Shown one piece after another: positions 23,339-33,438 of a DNA stretch of 52,240 bases. The position numbers and the translations under genes are program-made. The stretch is from positions 1-52,240 of the forward strand of contig JAKOND010000189.1 in NCBI GenBank assembly GCA_022702125.1, written 5' to 3'. The notes below the pieces were generated by a model that saw only the letters and a program-made list of their open reading frames with translations, had not been told where the DNA came from and made no database searches. Every line of letters begins with the position of its first letter. Position 1 is the first letter of the stretch. The DNA is from Burkholderiaceae bacterium. GTDB lineage: Bacteria > Pseudomonadota > Gammaproteobacteria > Burkholderiales > Burkholderiaceae_C.

Positions 23339-25774
23339 ATGCCTGACCTCCACCATCGCGCCACCGCGCGGACTCCGCACCGAACCGCACGCTGGGCCTA
23401 CCGGGCCGTCGGCGGACTCAGCATCCTGTTCGGACTCGCGTTCCTGCTCGGCGGGGGCTACCTCGCCACGCTGGGCGGCAGCTGGTACTTCGCGATCGCC
23501 GGACTGGCGATGCTGATCGCCGGCGCGCTGCTCTGGCGCGGACGGCCCGCCGGCGCCTGGCTGTACGGACTGACGCTGGCCGCCAGCGCCGTCTGGGCGG
23601 TGGCGGACGCCGGCTGGGTGTTCTGGCCGCTGTTCTCGCGCCTGTTCGCGCTGGGCGTGCTGGCGCTGCTGGTGCTGCTGGCCTACCCGGCCCTGCCGAC
23701 GGTGCGCGGCCGCGGCGCCTTCGGCCTCGCCGCGGTGCTGGCCGTGGCCCTGGCGGCGTCCGTCGGCGGCATGTTCGTCCCGCACCCCACCGTCGCGGCC
23801 CACGGCAGCGGCCCCGGCATGACGCCGGTGGACCCGGCCCGCATGCAGAAGGACTGGCAGCACTACGGCAACACCGCGGGCGGCAGCCGCTTCGCGGCAC
23901 TGGACCAGATCAACCGCGCCAACGTCGGGCAGCTCGAAGTGGCCTGGAGCTACCACACCGGCGACGTGGCGGTCAGCAACGGCAACGGCGCGGAAGACCA
24001 GCTGACCCCGCTCCAGGTGGGCGACCGGGTCTTCCTATGCACGCCGCACAACAACCTGATCGCGCTGGACGCCGACACCGGCAAGGAGCTGTGGAAGCAG
24101 GAGATCAACGCCCAGTCCTCGGTCTGGCAACGCTGCCGCGGGCTGGCGTATTTCGACGCCACGGCGCCCCTGGAGCAGCCGAGCGCGGCCGGCGCCGCAC
24201 CCGTCCCGCCGGTGGCGTTGCCCGCCAGCGCCAACTGCCAGCGGCGCGTGCTGACCAACACCATCGACGCCCGCCTGATCGCGGTGGACGCCGACACCGG
24301 CGCCTTCTGCCAGGGCTTCGGCCAGAACGGCCAGGTGGACCTGAAGGCCGGGCTGGGCGCCGCGCCCGACCCGTTCTACCAGCTGACCTCGCCGCCGCTC
24401 CTGGCCGGCACCACGGTCGTGGTGGGCGGACGCGTGGCCGACAACGTCCAGGCCGACATGCCCGGCGGCGTGATTCGCGGCTTCGACGTGGCGACCGGCC
24501 AGATGCGCTGGGCCTTCGACCCCGGCAATCCGACCGACCGGCAGGCGCCCGCGGCCGGCAAGACCTACGCGCGCAGCACCCCCAACAGCTGGGCGCCGAT
24601 GAGCTACGACGCGGCCCTGAACACCGTCTACCTGCCCATGGGCGGCCCGTCCACCGACCTGTACGGCGTCGAGCGCACCGCGCTCAACCACAAGTACGGC
24701 GCCTCGATCCTGGCGCTGGACGCCACCACCGGCGCCGAGAAGTGGGTCTACCAGACGGTCCGCAACGACCTGTGGGACTTCGACCTGCCGATGCAACCCA
24801 GCTTCGTCGACTTCCCCAAGGACGGCGGCGGCACCGTGCCGGCCCTGGCCATCGGCACCAAGGCCGGCCAGATCTACGTGCTCGACCGCGCCACCGGCCG
24901 GCCGCTGACGGAGGTGAAGGACATTCCGGTGAAGAAGGCCGACATCCCGAACGAGCCCTATGCCGCCACCCAGCCCCTGTCGGCGGGCATGCCGCAGATC
25001 GGCGCGCAGCACCTGACCGAGGCCGACATGTGGGGCGCCACGCCCTTCGACCAGCTGCTGTGCCGCATCGCCTTCAAGAAGATGCGCTACGACGGCCTGT
25101 ACACCGCGCCCGGCACCGACGTCTCGCTCAGCTTCCCCGGCTCGCTCGGCGGCATGAACTGGGGCGGGCTCTCCGTCGATCCGGTGCACGGCTTCCTCTT
25201 CGCCAACGACATGCGCCTGGGTTTGTGGGTGCAGATGGTGCCCTCGAACCCCGCCGGCGGTGCGACCGCCGGCGGCGGCGAAGCGGTCAACACCGGCATG
25301 GGCGCGGTGCCGCTCAAGGGCACGCCGTACTCGGTCAACAAGAACCGCTTCCTGTCGGTGGCGGGCATCCCGTGCCAGTCGCCGCCCTACGGCACCCTGA
25401 CCGCGATCGACCTGAAAACCCGCCGGATCGCCTGGCAGGTACCGGTGGGCACCGTCCAGGACACCGGTCCGCTGGGCATCAAGATGCACCTGCCCATTCC
25501 CATCGGCATGCCGACGCTGGGCGGCACGCTGGCCACGCAGGGCGGCCTGGTCTTCATCGCCGGCACGCAGGACTACTACCTGCGCGCCTTCGACAGCAGC
25601 GATGGCCGGGAGGCCTGGAAGGCCCGCCTGCCGGTGGGCAGCCAAGGCGGCCCGATGACCTACCGGTCGCCCAGGACCGGACGGCAGTACGTGGTGATCA
25701 CGGCCGGCGGCGCACGCCAGTCGCCCGACCGGGGCGACCTGGTGATGGCTTTCGCGCTGCCGGCGAAGCCCTGA
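23339..25774 (+). CDS. gcd: Membrane-bound PQQ-dependent dehydrogenase, glucose/quinate/shikimate family
   Basis: An 811-residue quinoprotein dehydrogenase. The N-terminus has about five transmembrane helices (20-150), which in this family pass electrons to ubiquinone. A periplasmic eight-bladed PQQ propeller follows (about 160-805). Family marks include WQHYGNTAGGSRFAALDQIN, FLCTPHNNLIALDADTGKEL, the segment NDLWDFDLPMQPSFVDFP (about 475-492, containing the acidic residue region near PQQ) and FPGSLGGMNWGG. E. coli Gcd has a histidine where this protein has N before DLWD. The substrate may be glucose, quinate, shikimate or another polyol, so the symbol gcd is provisional. The ATG at 23339 has AAGGAA seven bases upstream. 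PQQ biosynthesis genes are not in the window. Confidence 0.9.
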   Translation: MPDLHHRATARTPHRTARWAYRAVGGLSILFGLAFLLGGGYLATLGGSWYFAIAGLAMLIAGALLWRGRPAGAWLYGLTLAASAVWAVADAGWVFWPLFSRLFALGVLALLVLLAYPALPTVRGRGAFGLAAVLAVALAASVGGMFVPHPTVAAHGSGPGMTPVDPARMQKDWQHYGNTAGGSRFAALDQINRANVGQLEVAWSYHTGDVAVSNGNGAEDQLTPLQVGDRVFLCTPHNNLIALDADTGKELWKQEINAQSSVWQRCRGLAYFDATAPLEQPSAAGAAPVPPVALPASANCQRRVLTNTIDARLIAVDADTGAFCQGFGQNGQVDLKAGLGAAPDPFYQLTSPPLLAGTTVVVGGRVADNVQADMPGGVIRGFDVATGQMRWAFDPGNPTDRQAPAAGKTYARSTPNSWAPMSYDAALNTVYLPMGGPSTDLYGVERTALNHKYGASILALDATTGAEKWVYQTVRNDLWDFDLPMQPSFVDFPKDGGGTVPALAIGTKAGQIYVLDRATGRPLTEVKDIPVKKADIPNEPYAATQPLSAGMPQIGAQHLTEADMWGATPFDQLLCRIAFKKMRYDGLYTAPGTDVSLSFPGSLGGMNWGGLSVDPVHGFLFANDMRLGLWVQMVPSNPAGGATAGGGEAVNTGMGAVPLKGTPYSVNKNRFLSVAGIPCQSPPYGTLTAIDLKTRRIAWQVPVGTVQDTGPLGIKMHLPIPIGMPTLGGTLATQGGLVFIAGTQDYYLRAFDSSDGREAWKARLPVGSQGGPMTYRSPRTGRQYVVITAGGARQSPDRGDLVMAFALPAKP

Positions 25775-25983
25775 GGCGAAGCAGGGGCCGGCCGCGAAAT
25801 GCCGGCTCCAAGCCCCAAGCTGGTGGCGCTCGCTCGCGGCCCCGCCTCGCCGGGCCAGGACACGGCAGTCGCCGACCGGGCACCGCCGGTGACGATCGCC
25901 CTGGCGCCGGGGCTGCTACCGATGGTCTGGCTCGACGTGCTGCGGCGCCGAGAGACACGTGGTCATAGTGCTGCGTCCATCGG
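25775..25983. other. Gap between the PQQ dehydrogenase and the serine hydrolase, no clear gene
   Basis: 209 bases with no convincing gene in either direction. Short frames exist (for example 25799-25987 on the plus strand) but their translations are rich in Ala, Pro and Arg and match nothing I recognise. The stretch probably contains decayed coding sequence. Confidence 0.4.
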
Positions 25984-27087
25984 GTGATGCGCCGCGCCAA
26001 CCGGCTGGGACTCACCGGGGTGGGACTGAAATCACGCACCGTGCGGCGATGGCTTTTCCTGCGAAGCCGGAAATACATGGGCACACAAGTAGTCGACAAA
26101 GGCCCGGACCTTCGGCGACGCTTTCGGCTGGCCTCGGTAAGCAAGCCCGTCGTGTCCACGGCGGCACTGGTGCTCGTCGCGCAAGGCCGGCTCGATCTGG
26201 AGGGAGACATCGCCCGATGGCTGCCCGAGTTCCAGCCGCCGATGCCCGACGGAACTCCGGCGCGCATCACCACCCGGCAGTTGCTCAACCACACGGCGGG
26301 CCTGGGCTACCGCTTCTTCGAGGCCGACGCGGACGGCCCCTATGCCCGGGCCGGTGTCTCGGACGGCATGGACGCCTCGGGCATCGGCCTCGCGGAGAAC
26401 CCGCGCCGCATCGCCAGCGTGCCGTTGCGCAATGCGCCGGGTACCTCCTGGGGCTATTCGCTGGCGGCGGACGTGCCGGGGGCCCTGATCGAATGCATCC
26501 ATGGCACGCCGTTGGACCAGGCGGTTCATCGACTGATGAGCGGGCCGCTGGGCATGCGCGACACCGGTTTCGTTGCGCGCGATCCGCAGCGTGTGGCCAC
26601 GGCCTACGTCAACGCGGCTCCGCGACCGCGCCGGTTGTCAGAAGGCGAGACGGCGTTGCCGTTCGAGGGCGCGGTCGGCATCGCATACAGCCCCTCCCGC
26701 ATCTTCGATGCACAGGCCTTTCCCTCGGGCGGTGCCGGCATGGCGGGCACCGCCGGCGACCTGCTGCGGCTGCTGGAAACGCTGCGCCAGGGCGGCGGCA
26801 CGCTGCTGCCCGGCGATCTGGTCGAGGAGATGGGGCGCGACCAGACCGGCGGCCCGGACCTGCCCGACGCACCGGGCTTCGGTTTCGGCCTGGGCTTTTT
26901 GATGCTGCGGGATCCGCGGCGTGCGGCATTGCCCGAGACGACGGGCACCTGGCGTTGGGGCGGCGCCTACGGCCACGCATGGTTCGTGGACCGGGCGCAG
27001 GGCCTGAGCGTGGTCGCGTTCACCAACAGAATGAAGCGCTGCAGATACCCTGCAGCACTTGATCATGTCCAGGCGGTGTCTCCATAG
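25984..27087 (+). CDS. Serine hydrolase (beta-lactamase/EstB-like) with damaged ends
   Basis: Residues about 46-350 match the class C beta-lactamase-like serine hydrolase family. The nucleophile motif is SVSK in FRLASVSKPVVSTAALVLVA, the tyrosine motif is YSLAADVPGALIE, and the third motif is WGGAYGHAWFVDRAQGLSVV before VAFTN. Such enzymes hydrolyse esters or act on peptidoglycan-like or beta-lactam substrates. The 45 or so residues before FRLAS are basic and unlike the family, which normally has a beta-strand region reading as a G-x-D-G motif there. After VAFTN the usual closing helix is replaced by RMKRCRYPAALDHVQAVSP. A different frame at about 26010-26055 reads GTEITHRAAMAF, which may be the lost N-terminus. 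The gene is therefore probably a recent pseudogene or a rearranged copy. No signal peptide is visible. Confidence 0.6.
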   Translation: MMRRANRLGLTGVGLKSRTVRRWLFLRSRKYMGTQVVDKGPDLRRRFRLASVSKPVVSTAALVLVAQGRLDLEGDIARWLPEFQPPMPDGTPARITTRQLLNHTAGLGYRFFEADADGPYARAGVSDGMDASGIGLAENPRRIASVPLRNAPGTSWGYSLAADVPGALIECIHGTPLDQAVHRLMSGPLGMRDTGFVARDPQRVATAYVNAAPRPRRLSEGETALPFEGAVGIAYSPSRIFDAQAFPSGGAGMAGTAGDLLRLLETLRQGGGTLLPGDLVEEMGRDQTGGPDLPDAPGFGFGLGFLMLRDPRRAALPETTGTWRWGGAYGHAWFVDRAQGLSVVAFTNRMKRCRYPAALDHVQAVSP

Positions 27088-27088
27088 C

Positions 27089-27119
27089 AAACGGGAGGGT
27101 TTCGATTCGACCTCCGTTT
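27089..27119. terminator. Possible terminator hairpin downstream of the serine hydrolase
   Basis: AAACGGGAGG (27089-27098) pairs with CCTCCGTTT (27111-27119) with one bulged base and a 12-base loop. The arms are rich in A on one side and T on the other, so it may act in either direction, but the hairpin is imperfect and the T run is short. Confidence 0.4.
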
Positions 27120-27217
27120 CCCGTCGTCACACCTACCGCGTACCCGTTGTGCCAGCCAGCGATAGGCCTCGATACTGGCAAAGGCCTCTCCGCGAAGGCC
27201 CCAGTGAGGCCCCTGTT

Positions 27218-28837
27218 TCACTCCCATTCGATCGTCGCGGGCGGCTTGCTGCTGACGTCGTAGGTCACCCGGTTGATGCCGCGCACCTCGTTGATGATCC
27301 GGCCGGACACCTTCTTGAGCAGCGCGTACGGCAGCTCCGCCCAGTCGGCGGTCATGAAATCGCTGGTCTGCACCGCGCGCAGCGCGACCACGTAGTCGTA
27401 GGTGCGGCCGTCGCCCATCACGCCCACGCTCTTGACCGGCAGGAACACGGTGAAGGCCTGGCTGGTCAGCTCGTACCAGGTCTTGCCGGTCTCGGCGTCG
27501 CGGAAATTGCGCAGCTCTTCGATGAAGATCGCATCCGCCTGGCGCAGCAGGTCGGCGTACTCCTTCTTGACCTCGCCCAGGATGCGCACGCCCAGGCCCG
27601 GGCCGGGGAAGGGATGGCGGTAGACCATCTCGTGCGGCAGGCCGAGCGCCACGCCCAGTTCGCGGACCTCGTCCTTGAAGAGTTCGCGCAGCGGCTCCAG
27701 CAGCTTTAGGCCCAGCTGCTCGGGCAGGCCGCCCACGTTGTGGTGGCTCTTGATGGTGACCGCCTTCTTGCTCTTGGCGCCGCCCGACTCGATCACGTCG
27801 GGGTAGATGGTGCCCTGCGCCAGCCACTGGGCGCCCTTGAGCGCGCCGTCCGCGCCGGCCTTCAGGCGTTCGGCCTCGGCCTTGAAGACGTCCACGAAGC
27901 TGCGCCCGATGATCTTGCGCTTGGCCTCCGGTTCGGACACGCCGGCGAGCTGCTGCAGGAACATCTCGCTGGCATCGACCTTGACGACCTTCGCGTGCAG
28001 CTTGCCGGCGAACATCTCCATGACCATCGCGCCCTCGTCGAGCCGCAGCAGGCCGTGGTCGACGAAGACGCAGATCAGCTGGTCGCCGATGGCGCGGTGG
28101 ATCAGGGCCGCGGCCACCGACGAATCGACGCCGCCGGACAGCCCGAGGATGACTTCCTCGTCGCCGACCTGGGCCCGGATCTTCTCGACCGCCTCGGCGA
28201 TGTAGTCGCCCATGACCCAGTCGGCGCTGGCGCCGCAGATGTCCAGCACGAAGCGGCGCAGGATGTCGCCGCCGAGGCGGGTGTGGGTGACCTCGGGATG
28301 GAACTGGACCGCGTAGAAGCCCCGCGCCTCGTCGGCCATGCCGGCGATCGGGCAGCTGGGCGTGCTGGCCATCAGCTTGAAGCCGGGCGGCAGCGCGGTG
28401 ACCTTGTCGCCGTGGCTCATCCAGACGTGCAGCATGCCGTGGCCTTCGGGCGTCGCGTAGTCCTGCAGGTCGGCCAGCAGGCGGGTGTGCCCGTGGGCGC
28501 GCACCTCGGCGAAACCGAATTCGCGCTGGTGCCCGCCCTCGACCTTGCCGCCCAGCTGGTGCGCCATGGTCTGCATGCCGTAGCAGATGCCCAGCACCGG
28601 CACGCCGAGGTCGAAGACGGCCTGCGGCGCCTTGTCGGTGGTGTCCTCGTAGACGCTGGCATGGCTGCCCGACAGGATGACGCCCTTGAGCAGGCCGTCG
28701 GCGGCGTATTCGCGGATCCAGGCATCGTCCACGTCGCAGGGATGCACTTCGCAGAACACATGGGCTTCGCGCACGCGGCGCGCGATCAGTTGCGTGACTT
28801 GCGATCCGAAATCGAGGATGAGGATTTTTTGATGCAT
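27218..28837 (-). CDS. guaA: GMP synthase (glutamine-hydrolysing)
   Basis: Converts XMP to GMP using ATP and glutamine, the last step of GMP synthesis; 539 residues. The N-terminal class I glutamine amidotransferase has its catalytic cysteine in [17 protein letters not shown] (about 82-98) and the histidine in [10 protein letters not shown]. The ATP pyrophosphatase P-loop is [17 protein letters not shown] (about 231-247). The C-terminal dimerisation domain ends PATIEWE, the conserved terminus. The frame extends upstream, but the ATG at 28837 gives [17 protein letters not shown]. Twenty bases upstream lies the toxin-like gene and then guaB, so the IMP to GMP genes are split by a toxin-antitoxin pair. 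The 3' end of guaA is a known integration site for genomic islands. Confidence 0.97.
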   Translation of the reverse strand: MHQKILILDFGSQVTQLIARRVREAHVFCEVHPCDVDDAWIREYAADGLLKGVILSGSHASVYEDTTDKAPQAVFDLGVPVLGICYGMQTMAHQLGGKVEGGHQREFGFAEVRAHGHTRLLADLQDYATPEGHGMLHVWMSHGDKVTALPPGFKLMASTPSCPIAGMADEARGFYAVQFHPEVTHTRLGGDILRRFVLDICGASADWVMGDYIAEAVEKIRAQVGDEEVILGLSGGVDSSVAAALIHRAIGDQLICVFVDHGLLRLDEGAMVMEMFAGKLHAKVVKVDASEMFLQQLAGVSEPEAKRKIIGRSFVDVFKAEAERLKAGADGALKGAQWLAQGTIYPDVIESGGAKSKKAVTIKSHHNVGGLPEQLGLKLLEPLRELFKDEVRELGVALGLPHEMVYRHPFPGPGLGVRILGEVKKEYADLLRQADAIFIEELRNFRDAETGKTWYELTSQAFTVFLPVKSVGVMGDGRTYDYVVALRAVQTSDFMTADWAELPYALLKKVSGRIINEVRGINRVTYDVSSKPPATIEWE

Positions 28838-28857
28838 GGTGGTGAGTCGCGAGGGGA

Positions 28858-29274
28858 TCAGGGAAGGTCGGTGACGACGGGATGGTCGAGCTGGCGGCAA
28901 GCCCGCAGCAACGGCGGGTCCATGGTGACCAGGGGCGCCTGCAGGTCGAGCGCGAGCCGCAGGTAGGTGGCGGCCTGGGGCAGCAGGCCCAGGGGCTGGG
29001 CCCAGGACCAGAATTCGAGCGGGGACAGCCGCATCGGCGTCAGCGCGACCGGAAGCCGCGCCAGCAGCCGCAGCACATGCTGGTGGGCGGCCGGCGAGAA
29101 GCGGCCGCATTCCAGGGCGATGCCGGCGACATGCAGCGCCTCCACCGGGAAGAGCGCGGTGCTGGTCGCGCGTTCCTCCTCGGTCATCACGCGGATCAGC
29201 GCCTGGGAGACCCGGTCGCTGCCCTCGGGCGCGAAGGCCCAGCTGGCGAAGGCCGAGGCATCAACCACCAGCAT
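28858..29274 (-). CDS. PIN-domain toxin, VapC-like (type II toxin-antitoxin)
   Basis: A 138-residue PIN-domain protein, the size of VapC toxins, which are metal-dependent RNases that usually cut tRNA or rRNA. The N-terminus [14 protein letters not shown] carries the first aspartate (D5), [10 protein letters not shown] the glutamate (E45) and [11 protein letters not shown] the last aspartate (D119). The third acidic residue, normally the aspartate of a YDAxYLALA-type motif, appears replaced: the equivalent segment reads [13 protein letters not shown] with alanine 101 in that place. The ATG at 29274 overlaps the antitoxin gene by 14 bases, the usual toxin-antitoxin coupling. It sits between guaB and guaA on the same strand. 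Confidence 0.8.
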   Translation of the reverse strand: MLVVDASAFASWAFAPEGSDRVSQALIRVMTEEERATSTALFPVEALHVAGIALECGRFSPAAHQHVLRLLARLPVALTPMRLSPLEFWSWAQPLGLLPQAATYLRLALDLQAPLVTMDPPLLRACRQLDHPVVTDLP

Positions 29275-29590
29275 GGGGAATGCCCTCCGGAGCCAGGGGC
29301 GCGGTCCAGCCTGCGGCACGCCGGTCCAACGCCGCACGGGCCGTATCGCGCATCCGGTCGTCATCCAGGAGTGCGGCACCGCGGGGACCGACCTTGGCGC
29401 GCAAGGCCTGCAGTTCGGCGGTGATCGCCTGACGGCGCGCCTCGATGCTGGGCGGCAACGCATCAGGCTCCCGGACCAGCCGGGCGACGCGCTTGCCGTG
29501 GCGGGTCAGCACCACGTCCTCGCCCTGCTCCACCGCGGCGATCAGCGCGGACAGCTGGGTCTTGGCCTGGTGGATCGGAACGGCTTGCAT
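29261..29590 (-). CDS. Phd/YefM family antitoxin
   Basis: A 109-residue antitoxin. The first 45 residues (MQAVPIHQAKTQLSALIAAV, then GEDVVLTRHGKRVARLV) are a Phd/YefM DNA-binding fold. The C-terminal half is charged and probably disordered until it wraps the toxin. It neutralises the PIN toxin encoded next, whose start codon lies inside its 3' end, and likely represses the pair by binding the promoter. Repeats in the region 29599-29644 just upstream may be its operator. The ATG at 29590 gives the family N-terminus. Confidence 0.85.
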   Translation of the reverse strand: MQAVPIHQAKTQLSALIAAVEQGEDVVLTRHGKRVARLVREPDALPPSIEARRQAITAELQALRAKVGPRGAALLDDDRMRDTARAALDRRAAGWTAPLAPEGIPHAGG

Positions 29591-29598
29591 GATTAAGG

Positions 29599-29644
29599 CC
29601 AGAATTTGAAAACTATGGCCTGAATTTTACGCGGAACTGAATTT
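29599..29644. promoter_or_regulatory. Three direct repeats upstream of the antitoxin gene
   Basis: CCAGAATTT (29599-29607), CCTGAATTT (29619-29627) and ACTGAATTT (29636-29644) recur at 20- and 17-base steps directly upstream of the antitoxin start. The first pair sits in the longer repeat GGCC(A/T)GAATTT. Their position fits an autoregulatory operator; the motif itself is not one I recognise. Confidence 0.45.
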
Positions 29645-29650
29645 GGAATG

Positions 29651-29680
29651 AAAAAAGGACCAGAAATTCTGGTCCTTTTC
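29651..29680 (-). terminator. Rho-independent terminator of guaB
   Basis: AAAAGGACCAGAA (29653-29665) and TTCTGGTCCTTTT (29667-29679) are perfect 13-base arms. On the minus strand the hairpin is followed by six U. It lies 26 bases past the guaB stop and separates guaB transcripts from the toxin-antitoxin pair. Confidence 0.85.
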
Positions 29681-29704
29681 AGCGGTCATAGTCGCTACGG
29701 GCGA

Positions 29705-31255
<1,551 letters not shown>

Positions 31256-31269
31256 CTAGACTCCCGTCC

Positions 31270-31755
31270 ATGAAGAAAGCACTGCTTCTGGTTTGGGCGG
31301 CGGCGGCTCTGCTGCCGGGGATCGGTCATGCGCAATGGGAGTGGACCCGGGACGGCCGCAAGGAATTCAGCGACCGCCCGCCGCCCGGCGACATCCCGGA
31401 GCGCAACATCCTGCGTCGGCCCGGCGCCAACGCGCCCCGCGCGTCGAACGCGGAATCGCCTCCTGCCGCGGCAGTTCCCCCGAAACCCGTGGCGCCGGCG
31501 CGCGACGAGGAACTGGAGGCCCGCAAGAAAGCCGCAGCCGATGCGGAACTCGCCAGGCAACGCCAGCAGGAGCAGCAGAACGCACGCAGGCGCGCGGAGA
31601 ACTGCGCGCAGGCGCGCGATGCGCAGCGCACGCTCGACTCCGGCATGCGCATCGCGCAACTCAACCCCCAGGGCGAGCGCGTGGTCCTCGACGACGCGGC
31701 CCGTGCTGCCGAAGGGCAGCGCGTTCAAGCCGCCATCGCGCAGGAATGTCGCTGA
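31270..31755 (+). CDS. DUF4124 domain-containing periplasmic protein
   Basis: An exported 161-residue protein of unknown function. A signal peptide (about 1-21, ending GHAQ) is followed by the DUF4124 core WEWTRDGRKEFSDRPPPGDI, in which a W-x-W pattern and the F-S-D-R-P-P motif stand out. The C-terminal half (about 75-130) is a charged, Ala/Arg/Gln-rich helical stretch (EELEARKKAAADAELARQRQ) that may form a coiled coil, and the protein ends in a short segment with two cysteines. It is divergent from guaB and is convergent with rnfH. Confidence 0.8.
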   Translation: MKKALLLVWAAAALLPGIGHAQWEWTRDGRKEFSDRPPPGDIPERNILRRPGANAPRASNAESPPAAAVPPKPVAPARDEELEARKKAAADAELARQRQQEQQNARRRAENCAQARDAQRTLDSGMRIAQLNPQGERVVLDDAARAAEGQRVQAAIAQECR

Positions 31756-31822
31756 GCGAGCCGGAGCAGCCGTTTCAAGCTCCCATCCTCGATGCGCGAG
31801 GGATCCGGCGCCTGCCGCGTCT

Positions 31823-32197
31823 TCAGTCCGCAGGCTTCCCGCCGCCAGGGGCGCGTGACGCGAACAGCCCGGTCGCACGGGCCCCCTGGCTTTTGAACCG
31901 CTCGCGTCGTGCGGTCATGGGGTCCACGCGCAGGGGACGATAGATCTCGATCCGGTCTCCGGCCGCCACGGCCTGCGTTACGGCACAGCGGCGTCCCCAG
32001 ATCCCGACATCGGGCGCGGCGCCCGTGCCCGCACCGCCAGCGGGCAGCAGGTCGCGCACGGCCGGGTCGTTCAGCACCTCGGACACATCGACGCCTGCCC
32101 GCACGGCCAGACTGGCTTCCACGACGCGGCCGGGACCGAGGGCCACGCAGACCGTCACCGGAATACGTGCGCCAGGGCCATGCCCGCCATCAGCCAT
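31823..32197 (-). CDS. rnfH: RnfH family ubiquitin-like protein (RatB)
   Basis: A 124-residue protein whose core (about 10-100) is the beta-grasp RnfH/UPF0125 family: IPVTVCVALGPGRVVEASLA, VGIWGRRCAVTQAVAAGDRI, then EIYRPLRVDPMTARRERF. The ending EIYRPL-x-DP-x-x-A-R-R-x-R is strongly diagnostic. Its function is uncertain; the name comes from proximity to rnf genes in some bacteria, which are not present here. The gene overlaps ratA by eight bases on the same strand, the usual ratA-ratB arrangement. The ATG at 32197 is chosen because it keeps this overlap. Confidence 0.9.
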   Translation of the reverse strand: MADGGHGPGARIPVTVCVALGPGRVVEASLAVRAGVDVSEVLNDPAVRDLLPAGGAGTGAAPDVGIWGRRCAVTQAVAAGDRIEIYRPLRVDPMTARRERFKSQGARATGLFASRAPGGGKPAD

Positions 32198-32630
32198 ACA
32201 GATCTTCCGCGCGCTTCACGAACGCATCCACCAGACTGCCGGCGATCCGGTCGAACACCGGGCCGACCACCGCAGCCAGCGCCGCGTTGCCAAAGCCGTA
32301 GTTGAGCGTCAGTTCGACCTTGCAGGCGCGCTCGTCGCCCGCCCCCACCGGCAGGAAGCGCCAGACCCCTTCGAGCTGCGAGAACGGCCCCTTGACCAGG
32401 CGCATGTGCAGCTCACGCCCTTCCACATGGGTGTTGCGCGTGGTGAACGTCTGCCGGATGCCTCCGAAGGCGATGCCGATCTCGGCGGTCATGCCCTCGG
32501 AGTCGGAAGCGAGGATCTGCGTGCGGTCGCACCACGGCAGGAACTGCGGATACTGGTCCACGGCGGTGACCAGCTTGAACATTTCCTCCGGGCTGTACCA
32601 GATCAGGACGGACTTATTGACGGTTTTCAT
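32190..32630 (-). CDS. ratA: RatA/Coq10 family START-like protein
   Basis: A 146-residue protein with the START/SRPBCC helix-grip fold of the RatA/Coq10 family. MKTVNKSVLIWYSPEEMFKL and VTAVDQYPQFLPWCDRTQIL are the family start, and FGNAALAAVVGPVFDRIAGS with VDAFVKRAEDLYG the closing helix. In mitochondria and bacteria these proteins bind ubiquinone; E. coli RatA was also described as a ribosome-association toxin. Which role holds here is unknown. The frame extends far upstream, but the ATG at 32630 sits just before the divergent smpB gene and gives the family N-terminus. Confidence 0.92.
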   Translation of the reverse strand: MKTVNKSVLIWYSPEEMFKLVTAVDQYPQFLPWCDRTQILASDSEGMTAEIGIAFGGIRQTFTTRNTHVEGRELHMRLVKGPFSQLEGVWRFLPVGAGDERACKVELTLNYGFGNAALAAVVGPVFDRIAGSLVDAFVKRAEDLYG

Positions 32631-32708
32631 AGAATCTAGGGTTCCTCGGGCGCAATGAATTGTATTGAGGCCTTTGAACCGAACCGACTCCGCCTCATCT
32701 CTATCCCC

Positions 32709-33182
32709 ATGGCCAAGAAACCCGACACCGAATCCCGCATCGCCGATAACAAGAAGGCTGCCTACAACTATTTCTTCGAGGAACGTTTCGAGGCCGGCAT
32801 GGTGCTCGAAGGCTGGGAGGTCAAGTCCCTGCGCGCCGGCAAGGTCCAGCTCACCGACGGCTACGTGGTGATCCGCAATGGCGAGCTCTTCGTGCTCGGC
32901 TGCCAGATCAACCCGCTCAACAGCGCGTCCACGCATGTCAATCCGGACGCGGTGCGCACCAAGAAGCTGCTGCTGCACAAGGAGCAGATCCGCCGCCTGA
33001 TCGGCAAGATCGAGCAGAAGGGCTACACCCTGGTGCCGCTCAACCTGCATTGGAAGGCGGGCAAGGTGAAATGCGAGATCGCGCTGGCCAAGGGCAAGGC
33101 CGAGCACGACAAGCGCGACACCATCCGCGACCGGGAAGGCAAGCGCGAGGTCGAACGCGCGATGAAGAGCCGGGGCCGCTGA
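32709..33182 (+). CDS. smpB: SsrA (tmRNA)-binding protein SmpB
   Basis: Binds tmRNA and brings it to stalled ribosomes for trans-translation; 157 residues, the usual length. [40 protein letters not shown] and TRK-like basic segments are conserved. The C-terminal tail ([20 protein letters not shown]) is the helix that enters the mRNA channel. The frame opens earlier, but the ATG at 32709 gives [14 protein letters not shown]. It is divergent from ratA with 78 bases between starts, the widespread ratA/smpB arrangement. The tmRNA gene itself (ssrA) is not in the window. Confidence 0.96.
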   Translation: MAKKPDTESRIADNKKAAYNYFFEERFEAGMVLEGWEVKSLRAGKVQLTDGYVVIRNGELFVLGCQINPLNSASTHVNPDAVRTKKLLLHKEQIRRLIGKIEQKGYTLVPLNLHWKAGKVKCEIALAKGKAEHDKRDTIRDREGKREVERAMKSRGR

Positions 33183-33438
33183 CGAAGCGCGGCACGCGCG
33201 CTGCGGGAACCAGGGACCGCCTGCCACCGGCAGGGGAGAATCGGCCGCGCGCGCCGGTCGCAACGGCGTGTCGCGAAGCGGTCGGACCCACCGGATAAGA
33301 TGTCAGGGCCCATGCGCCCTCCCCCTGTTCCCGCCAGCCGTTTCCCGGTCCCTGCGCGTCTCCCGGACGTCCACCGGCGGCGACCGCGTCACGCAACCGT
33401 CGACGCTCCTCCTTTCCCACGCTCCCCGGAATCACCCC

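Noticed and set aside
23339-27087. Possible PQQ synthesis or transporter genes in this region
   Set aside because: No pqq gene or receptor sequence was seen; only the dehydrogenase and the damaged hydrolase.
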